NCBI GenBank assembly: GCA_023053545.1
Contig: JAKZAN010000009.1
Span: forward strand, 62,001-126,000
DNA: 64,000 nt
Direction: 5' to 3'
DNA from: Lepidurus packardi
Taxonomy: Eukaryota; Arthropoda; Branchiopoda; Notostraca; Triopsidae
A program made the position numbers and the translations under genes. How positions within the stretch are numbered: the first letter of the stretch is position 1; each line of letters opens with the position of its first letter. The notes beneath the pieces were generated by a model. That model searched no databases, was not told the origin of the DNA, and worked only from the letters and a program-made list of their open reading frames with translations. Positions 31,167-40,851 of this stretch are shown piece after piece.

Positions 31167-32171
31167 GATGTTACAACTCTCAAATGGAACAAACCCAACA
31201 CGCAACAATACTTTTCCTTTACGCTACAGACCGATTCCCTAGGTTTCGCACACGTCGTTTGTTTTACTCCGGGATCCTTAAGTCTCATTGAAAAATGCAA
31301 AGTGGAAAAGACACCCATCAAGCTAGACGGAACCATGGAAGAGAATTCGCGTACTATCCTCATCAGGCGGGCCCAACAAATTACAACCGTGAAGGATCTT
31401 CCTTTTCAATATACGACATCTTTTCTTGCCTTCAAGAATCTGAAGGAAGTGGTATCGGATCCTAGGGGTACGTACTCTGTACGGGTTCACGTCGCGTCCA
31501 TGGAGGGCGTCGAACGCATCGGCAAGCAACACAAACGAAGACGATTCCTAGAGGTAGCAGATGACAGTGGGATGTCCTGCCTCGCCTTGTGGGAGAACGA
31601 TATTGATAAACTTACCGCAGGGAAAACATTCACTTTGTCCAAAGTATACTACAATGAGACATATTCTCACTTCGCCACAAGGGAGGGCTGCGATTTTAAG
31701 GAAGAAGCCACCAGCATAACGTACAGCGACGTGTATATCGGCCCTAAAAGGATGAAGACCGAGATCATTCCCGGGGAGATTCTCACGTGCGAAGTCGTGG
31801 TCCTTCGAACTTGCCGTAACTGCCGGGCGGCGATTACGTCCGTTCCTACAGGAGTACTCCTGCGTTGTATGGCATGCCGCCAGATGCAGCGTGTAACACA
31901 ATTGGCTCAGGAATTTACCACAAAGGTTACTTTCGATCTCAGTGGCACCCCCAAGCAGGTGACTGTTTCTGAAGAAGACTTTAAGGAATTTTGTCGGAGG
32001 AGCAGCAAAATTTCGCTCTTGGAAAATCGAGAGTGCGAAGCTTTGGAGGAAGCCCTTCTCTTAGAACAAAATGTACATTTTTTGATTAATGCTAAATCGG
32101 GGACAGTGACAGGCGTTGGTTGTAGGTCCCAATCTGATACCATGCATGTTGAAGAAGCATCGGCTGAGTAA
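31134..32171 (+). CDS. Helentron 2 RPA-like single-strand DNA-binding protein
   Basis: A 345-residue protein like the large subunit of replication protein A, carried by many Helentrons. An OB-fold region (residues about 1-200) includes TGYVHDVTTLKWN and RFLEVADDSGMSCLALWEND; a zinc ribbon follows (CRNC near 226, CMAC near 243). It probably coats single-stranded DNA during rolling-circle transposition. The frame opens at a TTACAG acceptor at 31,133, so the true start is in an upstream exon or the first internal ATG. It precedes the Rep gene by 0.6 kb on the same strand. Confidence 0.8.
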   Translation: MSSNGLTGYVHDVTTLKWNKPNTQQYFSFTLQTDSLGFAHVVCFTPGSLSLIEKCKVEKTPIKLDGTMEENSRTILIRRAQQITTVKDLPFQYTTSFLAFKNLKEVVSDPRGTYSVRVHVASMEGVERIGKQHKRRRFLEVADDSGMSCLALWENDIDKLTAGKTFTLSKVYYNETYSHFATREGCDFKEEATSITYSDVYIGPKRMKTEIIPGEILTCEVVVLRTCRNCRAAITSVPTGVLLRCMACRQMQRVTQLAQEFTTKVTFDLSGTPKQVTVSEEDFKEFCRRSSKISLLENRECEALEEALLLEQNVHFLINAKSGTVTGVGCRSQSDTMHVEEASAE

Positions 32172-32770
32172 TTCCACATTTAAGATGTTCCTGTGCTGCA
32201 GATATGCGTTGACCAAAGTAATGTATTTTATGTCTACAATAGGTGTGCATGTCCTTCATAATGCGAATATATGCCTTTCTGAAATGCATTGATTATACCG
32301 TACTTTGGGAAAACGGAGGGTACAAGGAAATGTCAGAGATTTTTTCCTAAGCTTTGGGACCAATTCCTCTTTTTTAGTTTCAGGTATTTCATCCTAACCC
32401 CTGGGAACAATTCCAATTCACTCCTTTTGAACTTGCTCCCCTTTACAAGCGAACCGACAGTAGGCTTTCACGACGAGGCATACACAATGCATTGGAATCG
32501 GTAGCTTTCATTTATCCTTTGAAGTACACTTTCAGTCGCGCTGACGTTGCTAGTACGGAACGTAGAAAAGATACACTAGAAACAAGAACGGCTGTACAAC
32601 GTCTGCACTGTAGAACGTCTTGTCTATCGCATTTTGTCAGCGGTTTCCTTATTGCATTGCAACAGCTCCTATATCTTAGACTGCGGTTTGTGCTCTGCTC
32701 TACTTTCATATAGATATATAGTTTTTTTTACCAACTTCCTTGGTTCGTGTATACTGTGTTGTTCTCAAGC
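32172..32770. other. Intergenic region between RPA and Rep genes
   Basis: About 600 bp without a supported frame. It must hold the RPA 3' end and the Rep promoter; I see no distinctive motif. Confidence 0.4.
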
Positions 32771-35700
32771 ATGCGTTCCATAACTGCTGCACCTTTCAGT
32801 CAAAATTGGCATGGATTTTCAATTACTAGTCGAGGTAAGCAGTGTACTCCCATGTCATTAGTTGCTGTAGCATACAGTTACATTTGTCAGCCGGAAGCAT
32901 GGACGAGTGTCGATCTTACTAATGTCTTACAGATTGGTGATGGTATTTATCGACATTATCCGCATGTTCAGCCATATTTCAGTATCGACGAACTACCTAG
33001 TATAGTGGAATTAAGCTCAATTAACATACGTATTCAACTTCACCGTACAACGGATGTTCTATTTGGGACCGTTTTGCCCTCCGAACACTTCCCTTCCGCA
33101 ATGTCTTTGGAATTGGCGATACAATCTGCAATGCATTGTACAGGAATCCTATTCATTACTTGCGGTTACTGCTTAGCTATATTCGAACGGAATGCTCTAT
33201 ACTTTCTATTTGATTCTCATAGCAGAGACTCCATCGGAAATGTTGATGTAAATGGCACAGCTGTGCTAATAGAATTTACTTTGTCTGAGTTAGTAACATA
33301 TCTGCGAAGGACATATTGCTCTTCTAGGAATGCTCAATTTGATATTACGCCTTTGCAAGGGAATATATGGAATGGACACTCCAGTCAGGCACAAGTACTC
33401 ATTACTACTAGTGGCTTTCAAAATTTAGGTTTACCGCAGTCAGCTTTAGATAACATTCACTTTCCTATTCTTTCTCACAATCCTACAGTAATGGATCCAT
33501 CTACAGATCAACAAACTCGCAGTTACGCTATGAACCGAAAGAAAGCGTATAGGGAATCCAAAAGCAATATAACCGACTCTATTAATAAACGTACTTATGA
33601 AAAGAAGCGAAAGCGCGCAACTAGGGAAAGTAACTCAAAAAGAAGCGAAGTATCGTACTTGCCATTGCAACTGCATCACTTGGCAACGGATCTACCTCAC
33701 TTGCCATCTAATCCTTCCGTCTCTACTTTAAATAATACTTCAGAAGGTGTCACAAACAATCAGAAATGCAACTCCAACTTGCCATCACAAGTACATCACT
33801 TGCCAAGTGAACTACCTCACTTGCCACCTAGTCCTCCCGTCTCTCTTTTAAATAATACTTTAGAAGATCTCACAAACAGTCAAAAATTGAATTCCCAGAT
33901 TCAGAAAAAAGTTCAGGAGTTTCATGTGAAAATTCAGACCGGACCGGTGTATGACTGTGAAGTGTGTTTACAATGCTTTTACATCCACAGCGTGCAAAGA
34001 ACTTCAACAAAGCTACGACAATCAGAATTACCACTTTTTACTAAATGCTTAACTGGCCACATTAGTGTGGATGGCAACCAGTATGTGTGCCGAACCTGCC
34101 TTCGCTATTTACGAGAAGGCAAAATTCCTCCATTATCTGTCTATAATGGCTGCAAATTTCCAGACTTACCAGTATTTTTACGAAGCATGCATGCTCTAGA
34201 ATTACGGCTTGTTGCTGCTCGATTACCTTTCATGAAAATATGTCAAGCTCCACGAGGTAATCAGCATATTATACGAGGTAATACGGTAAATGTACCTTTC
34301 GATATGCCGCACACAGTTACAAGCTTATGTATTCCTCGCTCTCAGAATACCGATAACGTCATCTATGTAGCTTTAAAGAGAAAACTCAGTTATAAGAATC
34401 ACGTACTGGTGCAAACAATTCGCCCTTCCGTAGTACTACAAGCTGCTACGTGGTTATGCGCCAATAGCCCACTATATAAAAAAGAAGGTATTCAGTTGGA
34501 TAGTAATTACCTTTTGAATTCTGTACAAAATGTACACAATCCAAATATTGATCGACCTTCTGTACATGACACTTATTCCTCGAATGATAAGATATTTTCG
34601 TCTGATAGAAATCACAACAGCCTCAACAATTCTCAGAATAGTACAGCTCACATTGACGCTACCATTTATACCAATAATAGTAGTCCCAAGCATAATACTG
34701 AATTAACCAATTTCCACTATAATACGAAACGTACCAATGTGCACCATAGTACCGAGCATACCAATCTTCACCATAATAACGAATGTACCAAAGTCGACGC
34801 CAATATGCTTTATCAGGACACAACTGATCATGTGACTACAAAAGATTCTTGGGAAGAGTGTATACCCGAAGAAGATTACGCTGGCTTATTGGATACAATG
34901 GTTGCTAATTATGATTTCTTGACCGACAATGAACGGCATTTATTAATCAATATCGCACCCGGAGAAAATCAAATTCCTTTGGGTGTTCTCAGAGACACTT
35001 TCTGTGATGAGCTAGCTTTTCCAGGTATATTTGGAGGATTCCCCCGTCCATCAGAACGCGAAGTAAGAGTTTCATACAGTGATATAATAAAGAGCGAACT
35101 GCGGAACAGTAATCCTATTGCTGCTCAAACTCCTGAATACCTATTCTGGGTATTGCGGAAACAACATTTGATAACACTTGGACAACAATGTCAACTTTCC
35201 TTGCGTAAATGTAGAATTTCAAACATACAAGTAACAAAAAAAAATTTGATGGACAGGCAGTTTGTTAATCAACTCTCAAAACTAGATATAGCGTACCCCT
35301 TTCTACGTAGAATACGAGGTTCTCCACCTTATTTTCAGCAAATGCAAAAAGACCTCATAGCAATGATACGCCAGCTTGGTCCTGCTACATTTTTTCTCAG
35401 TTTTTCTGCAGCAGAAACTCGTTGGACACATTTCTTGAAACTTCTCCGCAAAAGGGTAGACGGTATAGATACTTCAGATGAGGAAATAAGTAAATTATCG
35501 TGGAGTGAAAAATGTCGCCTTATCCAAAAAGAGCCTATCACCTGTGCACGCCAATTTGATTATCAATTCCACTTGTTCTTCAAACTGTTCTTTCAAAGCG
35601 CAGATAGTCCCTTTGGTAATTTGGATGATTACAGTGGTAGAGTAGAATTTCAGCAACGAGGTTCTCCACATGTACACTTGCTTACATGGCATAAACACAT

Positions 35701-38700
35701 CCAGGAGTATACCATTGAAACATCAGACGCTTTCCTGAAAAATGTTGACTCTCACGTTACATGCCGTTTACCATTACCAGATGAAGAAGACTACGAGCTT
35801 GTTCGCTTGCAACTTCATCAACACTCCTTTAGTTGTCGAAAAAAAAATAAACCAATGTGCAGATTTGGATTTCCAAAACCGCCTTTGCTAAGTAGTACAG
35901 TAATGCATCCACTGGATGAAAATATAGATCACGACGAAAAAATGGCGCATGCTGCACGATGGAATCGAATCCTTCAGAAACTTTCCGATATGAAACTAGG
36001 TAGTGACCAGAACTATCATGATTTTTTAAAAGAACTAGGAATATCTCAAGATCAGTATATTCTAGCTATACGTAGTTCCATAACTACTCCGACTATATAC
36101 CTAAAGCGAACTCTTCGAGACATCCGTATTAACAATTATAATCTTACATTATTGCGCGCTTGGAGAGCTAATATGGATATTCAGCCTGTTTTGAATACGT
36201 ACGCCTGTGCGACTTATATTGCAACTTATGTAACTAAGTCCCAAAGAAACATGAGTGAATTACTGAAGAACTGTGTACAAGAGTGTAAACTAGGTAACGT
36301 CTCTATTCAAGGACAGGTACGCAAAGCCGGTAATATTTGGTGTAACAAAAGCGAAATATCCGCTCAGGAAGCTGCTTATCTAGTTCTTCAAATTCCTATC
36401 AGATTTTCATCTCGAAGTTTTATCTTTATTGATACGTCGCCACAGGAAGAACGACTAACAGTTACAAAAAACAAAACAGATTTGGCACAACTGCCTGATG
36501 ACTCGGAGGACGTCACGTACGAAAACTTAATATCAAAATATATCAAACGTCATACACAATTAACTCATATTTGTTTAGCAGAATTCGCGTCCAAGTATTT
36601 TCGTGTAGCACACAGAAATACAGTTGGAAAAAAACCTGTAGCCGATTACTTTTCTGAAGAAAATTTAGAAGACAGGGAAACTGAAGACGACCATGATATG
36701 TTAGAAGCTTCAAATCCTATTTCGATTCCTGCTCGCAAACACAGAAGAATTATTAGATTTGTGCATTTTGCTAAAGATATGGACAGCGAAAATTTTTGTC
36801 GCGAAAAACTACTCTTATATTTTCCATTCAGAAAGGAAGAAGAGCTTCTCGGACATTTTACGACTTATAAAGAACATTATCTCAATGTCTGTGAACAATT
36901 GTATGTACAAATGCGCACATTTGAACCGTACCAAGCAGAAGTAGTGGAAGCTCAGCAAGCTATCGTCGAGCAAGATCTCAACAGTCACGAAGTTTGGAAC
37001 AGTATTGACACAGCTACTCAACAACTTAATGCTACGGATCAAATTATTGGCTATCTAGACAATCCAAACTTTGATATACTTGATCCAAATACTGCCAATT
37101 TACCGTCACAGACAGACATTAGTAATGAACTAGGATTGTATACTCCAGTACCAAACCAGCAAATCACCGTGCACTACAGAGAAATACCAGACACAGAATT
37201 GTATACACTCATGCAATCTTTAAACACTGAACAACGCCGCATTGTGTTAGATACGCTGTACTGTATTAAAACAGAAAGTGTCACTAATTATAAATATTAT
37301 AGGTTCATCAGTGGTGGTGCTGGGGTAGGGAAAAGCGTCGTCTTAAAAGCTCTATACCAACTTGCAATCAAATTTTACCGTCGTATGCCAGGGCGATATT
37401 TAGAAACTAAATTAGTACTCATACTAGCCCCCACTGGTAAAGCTGCTTTTCACGTTCATGGAAACACGATTCACAGTGCTTTAAAAATAAGTCCTAACAA
37501 GCATTACAGTAACGATCATTTGACGTCTGAGAAACTCATCCAGTTAAAGAATGAATACGGCAATATTAAACTCATTCTTATTGATGAAATATCAATGGTA
37601 GGTCAGAATTTACTAGATGCTCTCAATTTAAGACTACAGGCTATTACAGGATCCAATTCCGTATTCGGTGGCGTTTCCCTTGTTGCATTTGGTGACCTCT
37701 ACCAACTACCTCCAGTAATGGATAGTAAACTATTCTCCAACAAATCAGACAACAAGAAGGACTTATCCGTTTTAGAACCAAATATTTGGTTAGAGAACTT
37801 CGTTATGTTTGAATTACATGAAATTATGCGACAAAAAGATAGTCAACAATTTGCTGCAATTCTAAATAGAGTACGAGAAGGAAAACAATCTCCATCAGAC
37901 ATAGAAATACTTTTAACCAGACGTATCAGCCATCTCCAGTACGAATGTCCACAAACTATTCCGAGGTTATTCATTAAAAATAATGACGTTGACTCTTATA
38001 ACAATTCCGTTTATAATAAGTGTACAAACCATAAATTAGAAATTTCGTCCAAAGACAGAGTCATTCGTAATGAAGGAAGGATGAAATTCGATGATATTAA
38101 GCAAAAAATAGCTCGTCTCGATTCAGGCAGATCTACTGCTCAATTGCATACCACCTTGCGAGTGGCTTGTGGATTACCCTACGAATTAACAACCAACATT
38201 GACACAGACGATGGCTTGACAAATGGAGCATTCGGTATAGTAAAGTTACTAGCACTAATTGGATTATACCCTTCAGGGGTCATTTGGTTATCATTTCAAG
38301 ATTTGTCTGTTGGAAGCAAATTGCGGGCCAATAAAAAGTATTTGTACAATTCATCAACCGATCCCAATTGGGTCCCTATTTTACCTCTAACAAAATCATT
38401 TATGGTGTCTAAAACAGTTGAAGTTCATCGTACCCAGTTCCCCTTACAACCGGCTTCAGCCAAAACTATTCATAGAGCTCAAGGAGATACAATGGAATCT
38501 GCTGTAGTCAATTTAAACACTAAAAACTCCATGCCGGGTATGCACTATGTCGCTTTAAGTCGAGTACGAAATATAGAGGGTCTATACATTCATGATTTAG
38601 CACCTACTAAAATATGTGCATCTCCAAAAGTTCACACTGAAATGCAGCGTCTAAGAGCAAAAACGTTCCCATTTCAGACACAAAGCTTACAACATGTTCC

Positions 38701-39358
38701 AGGGTTCAAAGTTCAATACCTAAATATACAGTCTTTGAGCTCCCATATTAATGACGCTCGTCATGATATCGATTTACTTACAGGTGATATTATTATATTT
38801 TCCGAAACTCGCATTGACTATTCTTCTCAGGTATTACCTACCATAACATTACCAGACTTTACGGGATATTTTAATCAATCACCCATTTCCCACACTGTGC
38901 ATGGTTTGGCGGTTTTCTATAAAAATGTATCTCACGCTCAGAATATCACCTTTCGTAACTTCCCAGATATAGAAACAGTCACACTCATAACTCATTTCAA
39001 TGTCCTAATAATCGGGGTTTATATCAGACCAACAGCAAAAGCACATAGTGTAATAACTGCATTCGAATCCATTTTCGAACAATACCACACTATCCAAAAT
39101 ATCGTAATACTAGGTGATTTTAATATAGACTGGCTACTACATACTTCGTATAACAACGCAGTTATCAATTTCTTAACGAATACTCATAATTTCTGTCAGT
39201 TGACTTCCATTCCAACATCCAATGGAAATACTACTATTGACCACATTTACATTAATCGTAATTACCTTCATAATAATGCTTTCACACACGGAGTGTCTGA
39301 AACCTACTATACTTATCACAAGGCTATATGGTTAGCATTTCAGGGTACCCTTTCCTAA
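32771..39358 (+). CDS. Helentron 2 peptidase-Rep-helicase-endonuclease protein
   Basis: A single 2,195-residue frame from ATG 32,771. Domains: C76/tegument-type cysteine peptidase (Gln11, Cys25, Asp148-Ser-His150); low-complexity region with a duplicated 40-residue unit (about 296-375) and a Thr/His/Asn-rich repeat; DUF6570-like zinc domain (about 390-575); HUH Rep with FQQRGSPHVHLLTW near 960 and YIATYVTKSQR near 1,150; PIF1-type SF1 helicase with GGAGVGKS near 1,515, LILIDEISM near 1,600, FGDLYQLPPV and YVALSRVR; C-terminal EEP endonuclease from about 1,975 (FSETRID, GDFNIDW, IDHIYIN). In the last EEP motif the usual SDH reads TYH, so endonuclease activity is doubtful. The domain set defines a Helentron. 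Confidence 0.93.
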   Translation: MRSITAAPFSQNWHGFSITSRGKQCTPMSLVAVAYSYICQPEAWTSVDLTNVLQIGDGIYRHYPHVQPYFSIDELPSIVELSSINIRIQLHRTTDVLFGTVLPSEHFPSAMSLELAIQSAMHCTGILFITCGYCLAIFERNALYFLFDSHSRDSIGNVDVNGTAVLIEFTLSELVTYLRRTYCSSRNAQFDITPLQGNIWNGHSSQAQVLITTSGFQNLGLPQSALDNIHFPILSHNPTVMDPSTDQQTRSYAMNRKKAYRESKSNITDSINKRTYEKKRKRATRESNSKRSEVSYLPLQLHHLATDLPHLPSNPSVSTLNNTSEGVTNNQKCNSNLPSQVHHLPSELPHLPPSPPVSLLNNTLEDLTNSQKLNSQIQKKVQEFHVKIQTGPVYDCEVCLQCFYIHSVQRTSTKLRQSELPLFTKCLTGHISVDGNQYVCRTCLRYLREGKIPPLSVYNGCKFPDLPVFLRSMHALELRLVAARLPFMKICQAPRGNQHIIRGNTVNVPFDMPHTVTSLCIPRSQNTDNVIYVALKRKLSYKNHVLVQTIRPSVVLQAATWLCANSPLYKKEGIQLDSNYLLNSVQNVHNPNIDRPSVHDTYSSNDKIFSSDRNHNSLNNSQNSTAHIDATIYTNNSSPKHNTELTNFHYNTKRTNVHHSTEHTNLHHNNECTKVDANMLYQDTTDHVTTKDSWEECIPEEDYAGLLDTMVANYDFLTDNERHLLINIAPGENQIPLGVLRDTFCDELAFPGIFGGFPRPSEREVRVSYSDIIKSELRNSNPIAAQTPEYLFWVLRKQHLITLGQQCQLSLRKCRISNIQVTKKNLMDRQFVNQLSKLDIAYPFLRRIRGSPPYFQQMQKDLIAMIRQLGPATFFLSFSAAETRWTHFLKLLRKRVDGIDTSDEEISKLSWSEKCRLIQKEPITCARQFDYQFHLFFKLFFQSADSPFGNLDDYSGRVEFQQRGSPHVHLLTWHKHIQEYTIETSDAFLKNVDSHVTCRLPLPDEEDYELVRLQLHQHSFSCRKKNKPMCRFGFPKPPLLSSTVMHPLDENIDHDEKMAHAARWNRILQKLSDMKLGSDQNYHDFLKELGISQDQYILAIRSSITTPTIYLKRTLRDIRINNYNLTLLRAWRANMDIQPVLNTYACATYIATYVTKSQRNMSELLKNCVQECKLGNVSIQGQVRKAGNIWCNKSEISAQEAAYLVLQIPIRFSSRSFIFIDTSPQEERLTVTKNKTDLAQLPDDSEDVTYENLISKYIKRHTQLTHICLAEFASKYFRVAHRNTVGKKPVADYFSEENLEDRETEDDHDMLEASNPISIPARKHRRIIRFVHFAKDMDSENFCREKLLLYFPFRKEEELLGHFTTYKEHYLNVCEQLYVQMRTFEPYQAEVVEAQQAIVEQDLNSHEVWNSIDTATQQLNATDQIIGYLDNPNFDILDPNTANLPSQTDISNELGLYTPVPNQQITVHYREIPDTELYTLMQSLNTEQRRIVLDTLYCIKTESVTNYKYYRFISGGAGVGKSVVLKALYQLAIKFYRRMPGRYLETKLVLILAPTGKAAFHVHGNTIHSALKISPNKHYSNDHLTSEKLIQLKNEYGNIKLILIDEISMVGQNLLDALNLRLQAITGSNSVFGGVSLVAFGDLYQLPPVMDSKLFSNKSDNKKDLSVLEPNIWLENFVMFELHEIMRQKDSQQFAAILNRVREGKQSPSDIEILLTRRISHLQYECPQTIPRLFIKNNDVDSYNNSVYNKCTNHKLEISSKDRVIRNEGRMKFDDIKQKIARLDSGRSTAQLHTTLRVACGLPYELTTNIDTDDGLTNGAFGIVKLLALIGLYPSGVIWLSFQDLSVGSKLRANKKYLYNSSTDPNWVPILPLTKSFMVSKTVEVHRTQFPLQPASAKTIHRAQGDTMESAVVNLNTKNSMPGMHYVALSRVRNIEGLYIHDLAPTKICASPKVHTEMQRLRAKTFPFQTQSLQHVPGFKVQYLNIQSLSSHINDARHDIDLLTGDIIIFSETRIDYSSQVLPTITLPDFTGYFNQSPISHTVHGLAVFYKNVSHAQNITFRNFPDIETVTLITHFNVLIIGVYIRPTAKAHSVITAFESIFEQYHTIQNIVILGDFNIDWLLHTSYNNAVINFLTNTHNFCQLTSIPTSNGNTTIDHIYINRNYLHNNAFTHGVSETYYTYHKAIWLAFQGTLS
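33657..33896 (+). repeat. In-frame 120-bp tandem duplication in the Rep gene
   Basis: Two copies (33,657-33,776 and 33,777-33,896) of a unit coding 40 residues with HHLPSELPHLP-like wording. Lies in the linker after the peptidase. A separate run of 30-bp repeats at about 34,690-34,790 codes THLHHN-like units. Confidence 0.85.
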
Positions 39359-40817
39359 TGCCATCCAGTCTGAATCGAATCAACACCATCAACTGTTGCG
39401 CTCCAAGACGATAAACATCAATCAACACACGTACGAAAACTTGTATACAGCTGTTCATTTTATTTACTCGAATCTGCAAATAGTTTCACGGCACGAACAT
39501 CAAGACCATTGCAGAAGAACGACGCCACTCCTCTCTATTCCTGCCTTACCTTCACTAAACGTCGTTACAATTTCCGTTCGCTGAACAATTACTACATTCT
39601 GCGCTCATGCTAACGTATCATTACCAATAAGTCTGTGCTACTAAAGATCCCATTCGGTAGGATACCTTTTTCTATGTTCAACTTATTAAACATATTTAAA
39701 CTTAGGTGTTTCCCGCTTTTACGTCGACAAAAACGACGACATTCTCAACACAACAACAACAATCATCAGTTCCACAAGGAGCCCTAAAAACATCTACCAG
39801 AAGCTTGACAACATCTCCTGAATTTTGTCCAATATACTGTAGACGCAATCCTACACGACGACCGTTACCACGGCTCGGAGTGCTGCCCTTTCACTCCAAC
39901 ACGTAATGCAAACCGCGTTACTGCCCAAATTCACATTCTTCTTGGACACACCCAGTGTCTCCAACCTATTATACTTAGCACAAAAGTATATGCTTACTAC
40001 TCAAAGCTACCTAACGTACCTATACCCAGTTCATTCTTAACATGCACACATTAACTCCAAGTGCTCCACAACCTCACGGTCACCTGCAACTTTGCCTCGT
40101 TACACATGGCATCTCCTAATGACGTCTACTTACCACCGAATCGTTACCATAGACTTCTACAATCCAAAACGGAATACAACATACAATACACACACGAAAA
40201 GCTGCATACAGTACACTATGGATTTACTACAAGCCCCACTCCACAACATTCCACAAATATTTTCTCCGAAGGAAGACACGATTGGATACACTATGCCCAT
40301 GCAAGTCAGAGACGTTATTATTATTTATTGCATTTCAATAAGGTCAACGCCTCTTCAAAACTGACATATTCAAACTTCGCTGCTCCGCAATTTACGTCAT
40401 TACAAATCCACCACTCTTCAACGGAACAACAACAAGAATCTTTAGTCGCAAAATTCGACCAATGGAAAATCTCCACGAAAGTCCCAAACATCTCTACGGT
40501 TCTCTTTCATATATTAGAGACGCAATCCTACACGTTCATCTTTCCCATGAGTCCCAGCCCCAACTATTTCAACTTCTTATTTCAAACAAGTCAACTCACA
40601 TATCCACAAACGCTTCGGAATCCCGCAATAGGCTCCAAAACAACATTTTCTATCCTGCAACTCTCACTGTCCAAACTGTTATCACAATTTCAAAATACTT
40701 CAGTCTTTCTAAACAGTTCAATGATATGAAATACAATCCAATTAAAATCCGATACAGAAAAACAGTAATAACTCCTCTATAATATCTACACCAACCTAAT
40801 CCAACCTAATCCTCCCG
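39359..40817. other. Helentron 2 3' region, AC-rich
   Basis: About 1.45 kb after the Rep stop with few G on the plus strand. Frames such as 40,061-40,729 are low-complexity and have no domain; I treat them as chance products of base bias. Confidence 0.5.
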
Positions 40818-40851
40818 ACGCCAACCCTTTCCGGTGTTTCCGCGCCGGCTT
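40818..40851 (+). other. 3' terminus of Helentron 2
   Basis: Inverse of the 5' terminal decamer (40,818-40,827) followed by a hairpin of 6-bp stem and 6-base loop (40,831-40,848) and CTT. The outer Helentron right end (63,357-63,394) has the same layout and the same stem and loop sizes. Confidence 0.8.

Larger units (their letters stand above)
29334..40851 (+). mobile_element. Helentron 2, 11.5 kb, inside Kolobok-like element A
   Basis: A long Helentron with RPA and Rep-helicase-endonuclease genes. The left end GGGTTGGCGT (29,334-29,343) opens a hairpin; the right end has the inverse ACGCCAACCC (40,818-40,827), 3 bp, then the hairpin CCGGTGTTTCCGCGCCGG (40,831-40,848) and CTT. Removing it joins a run of six T to GTTT and restores the transposase reading YENLN-KKVTVQPSG, with no target duplication, as expected of rolling-circle insertion. 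All main frames are open, so it could be autonomous. Confidence 0.9.

Noticed and set aside
40061-40729. A 222-codon frame in the Helentron 2 3' region.
   Set aside because: Low-complexity product of AC-rich sequence with no domain, and it overlaps another frame of equal quality.
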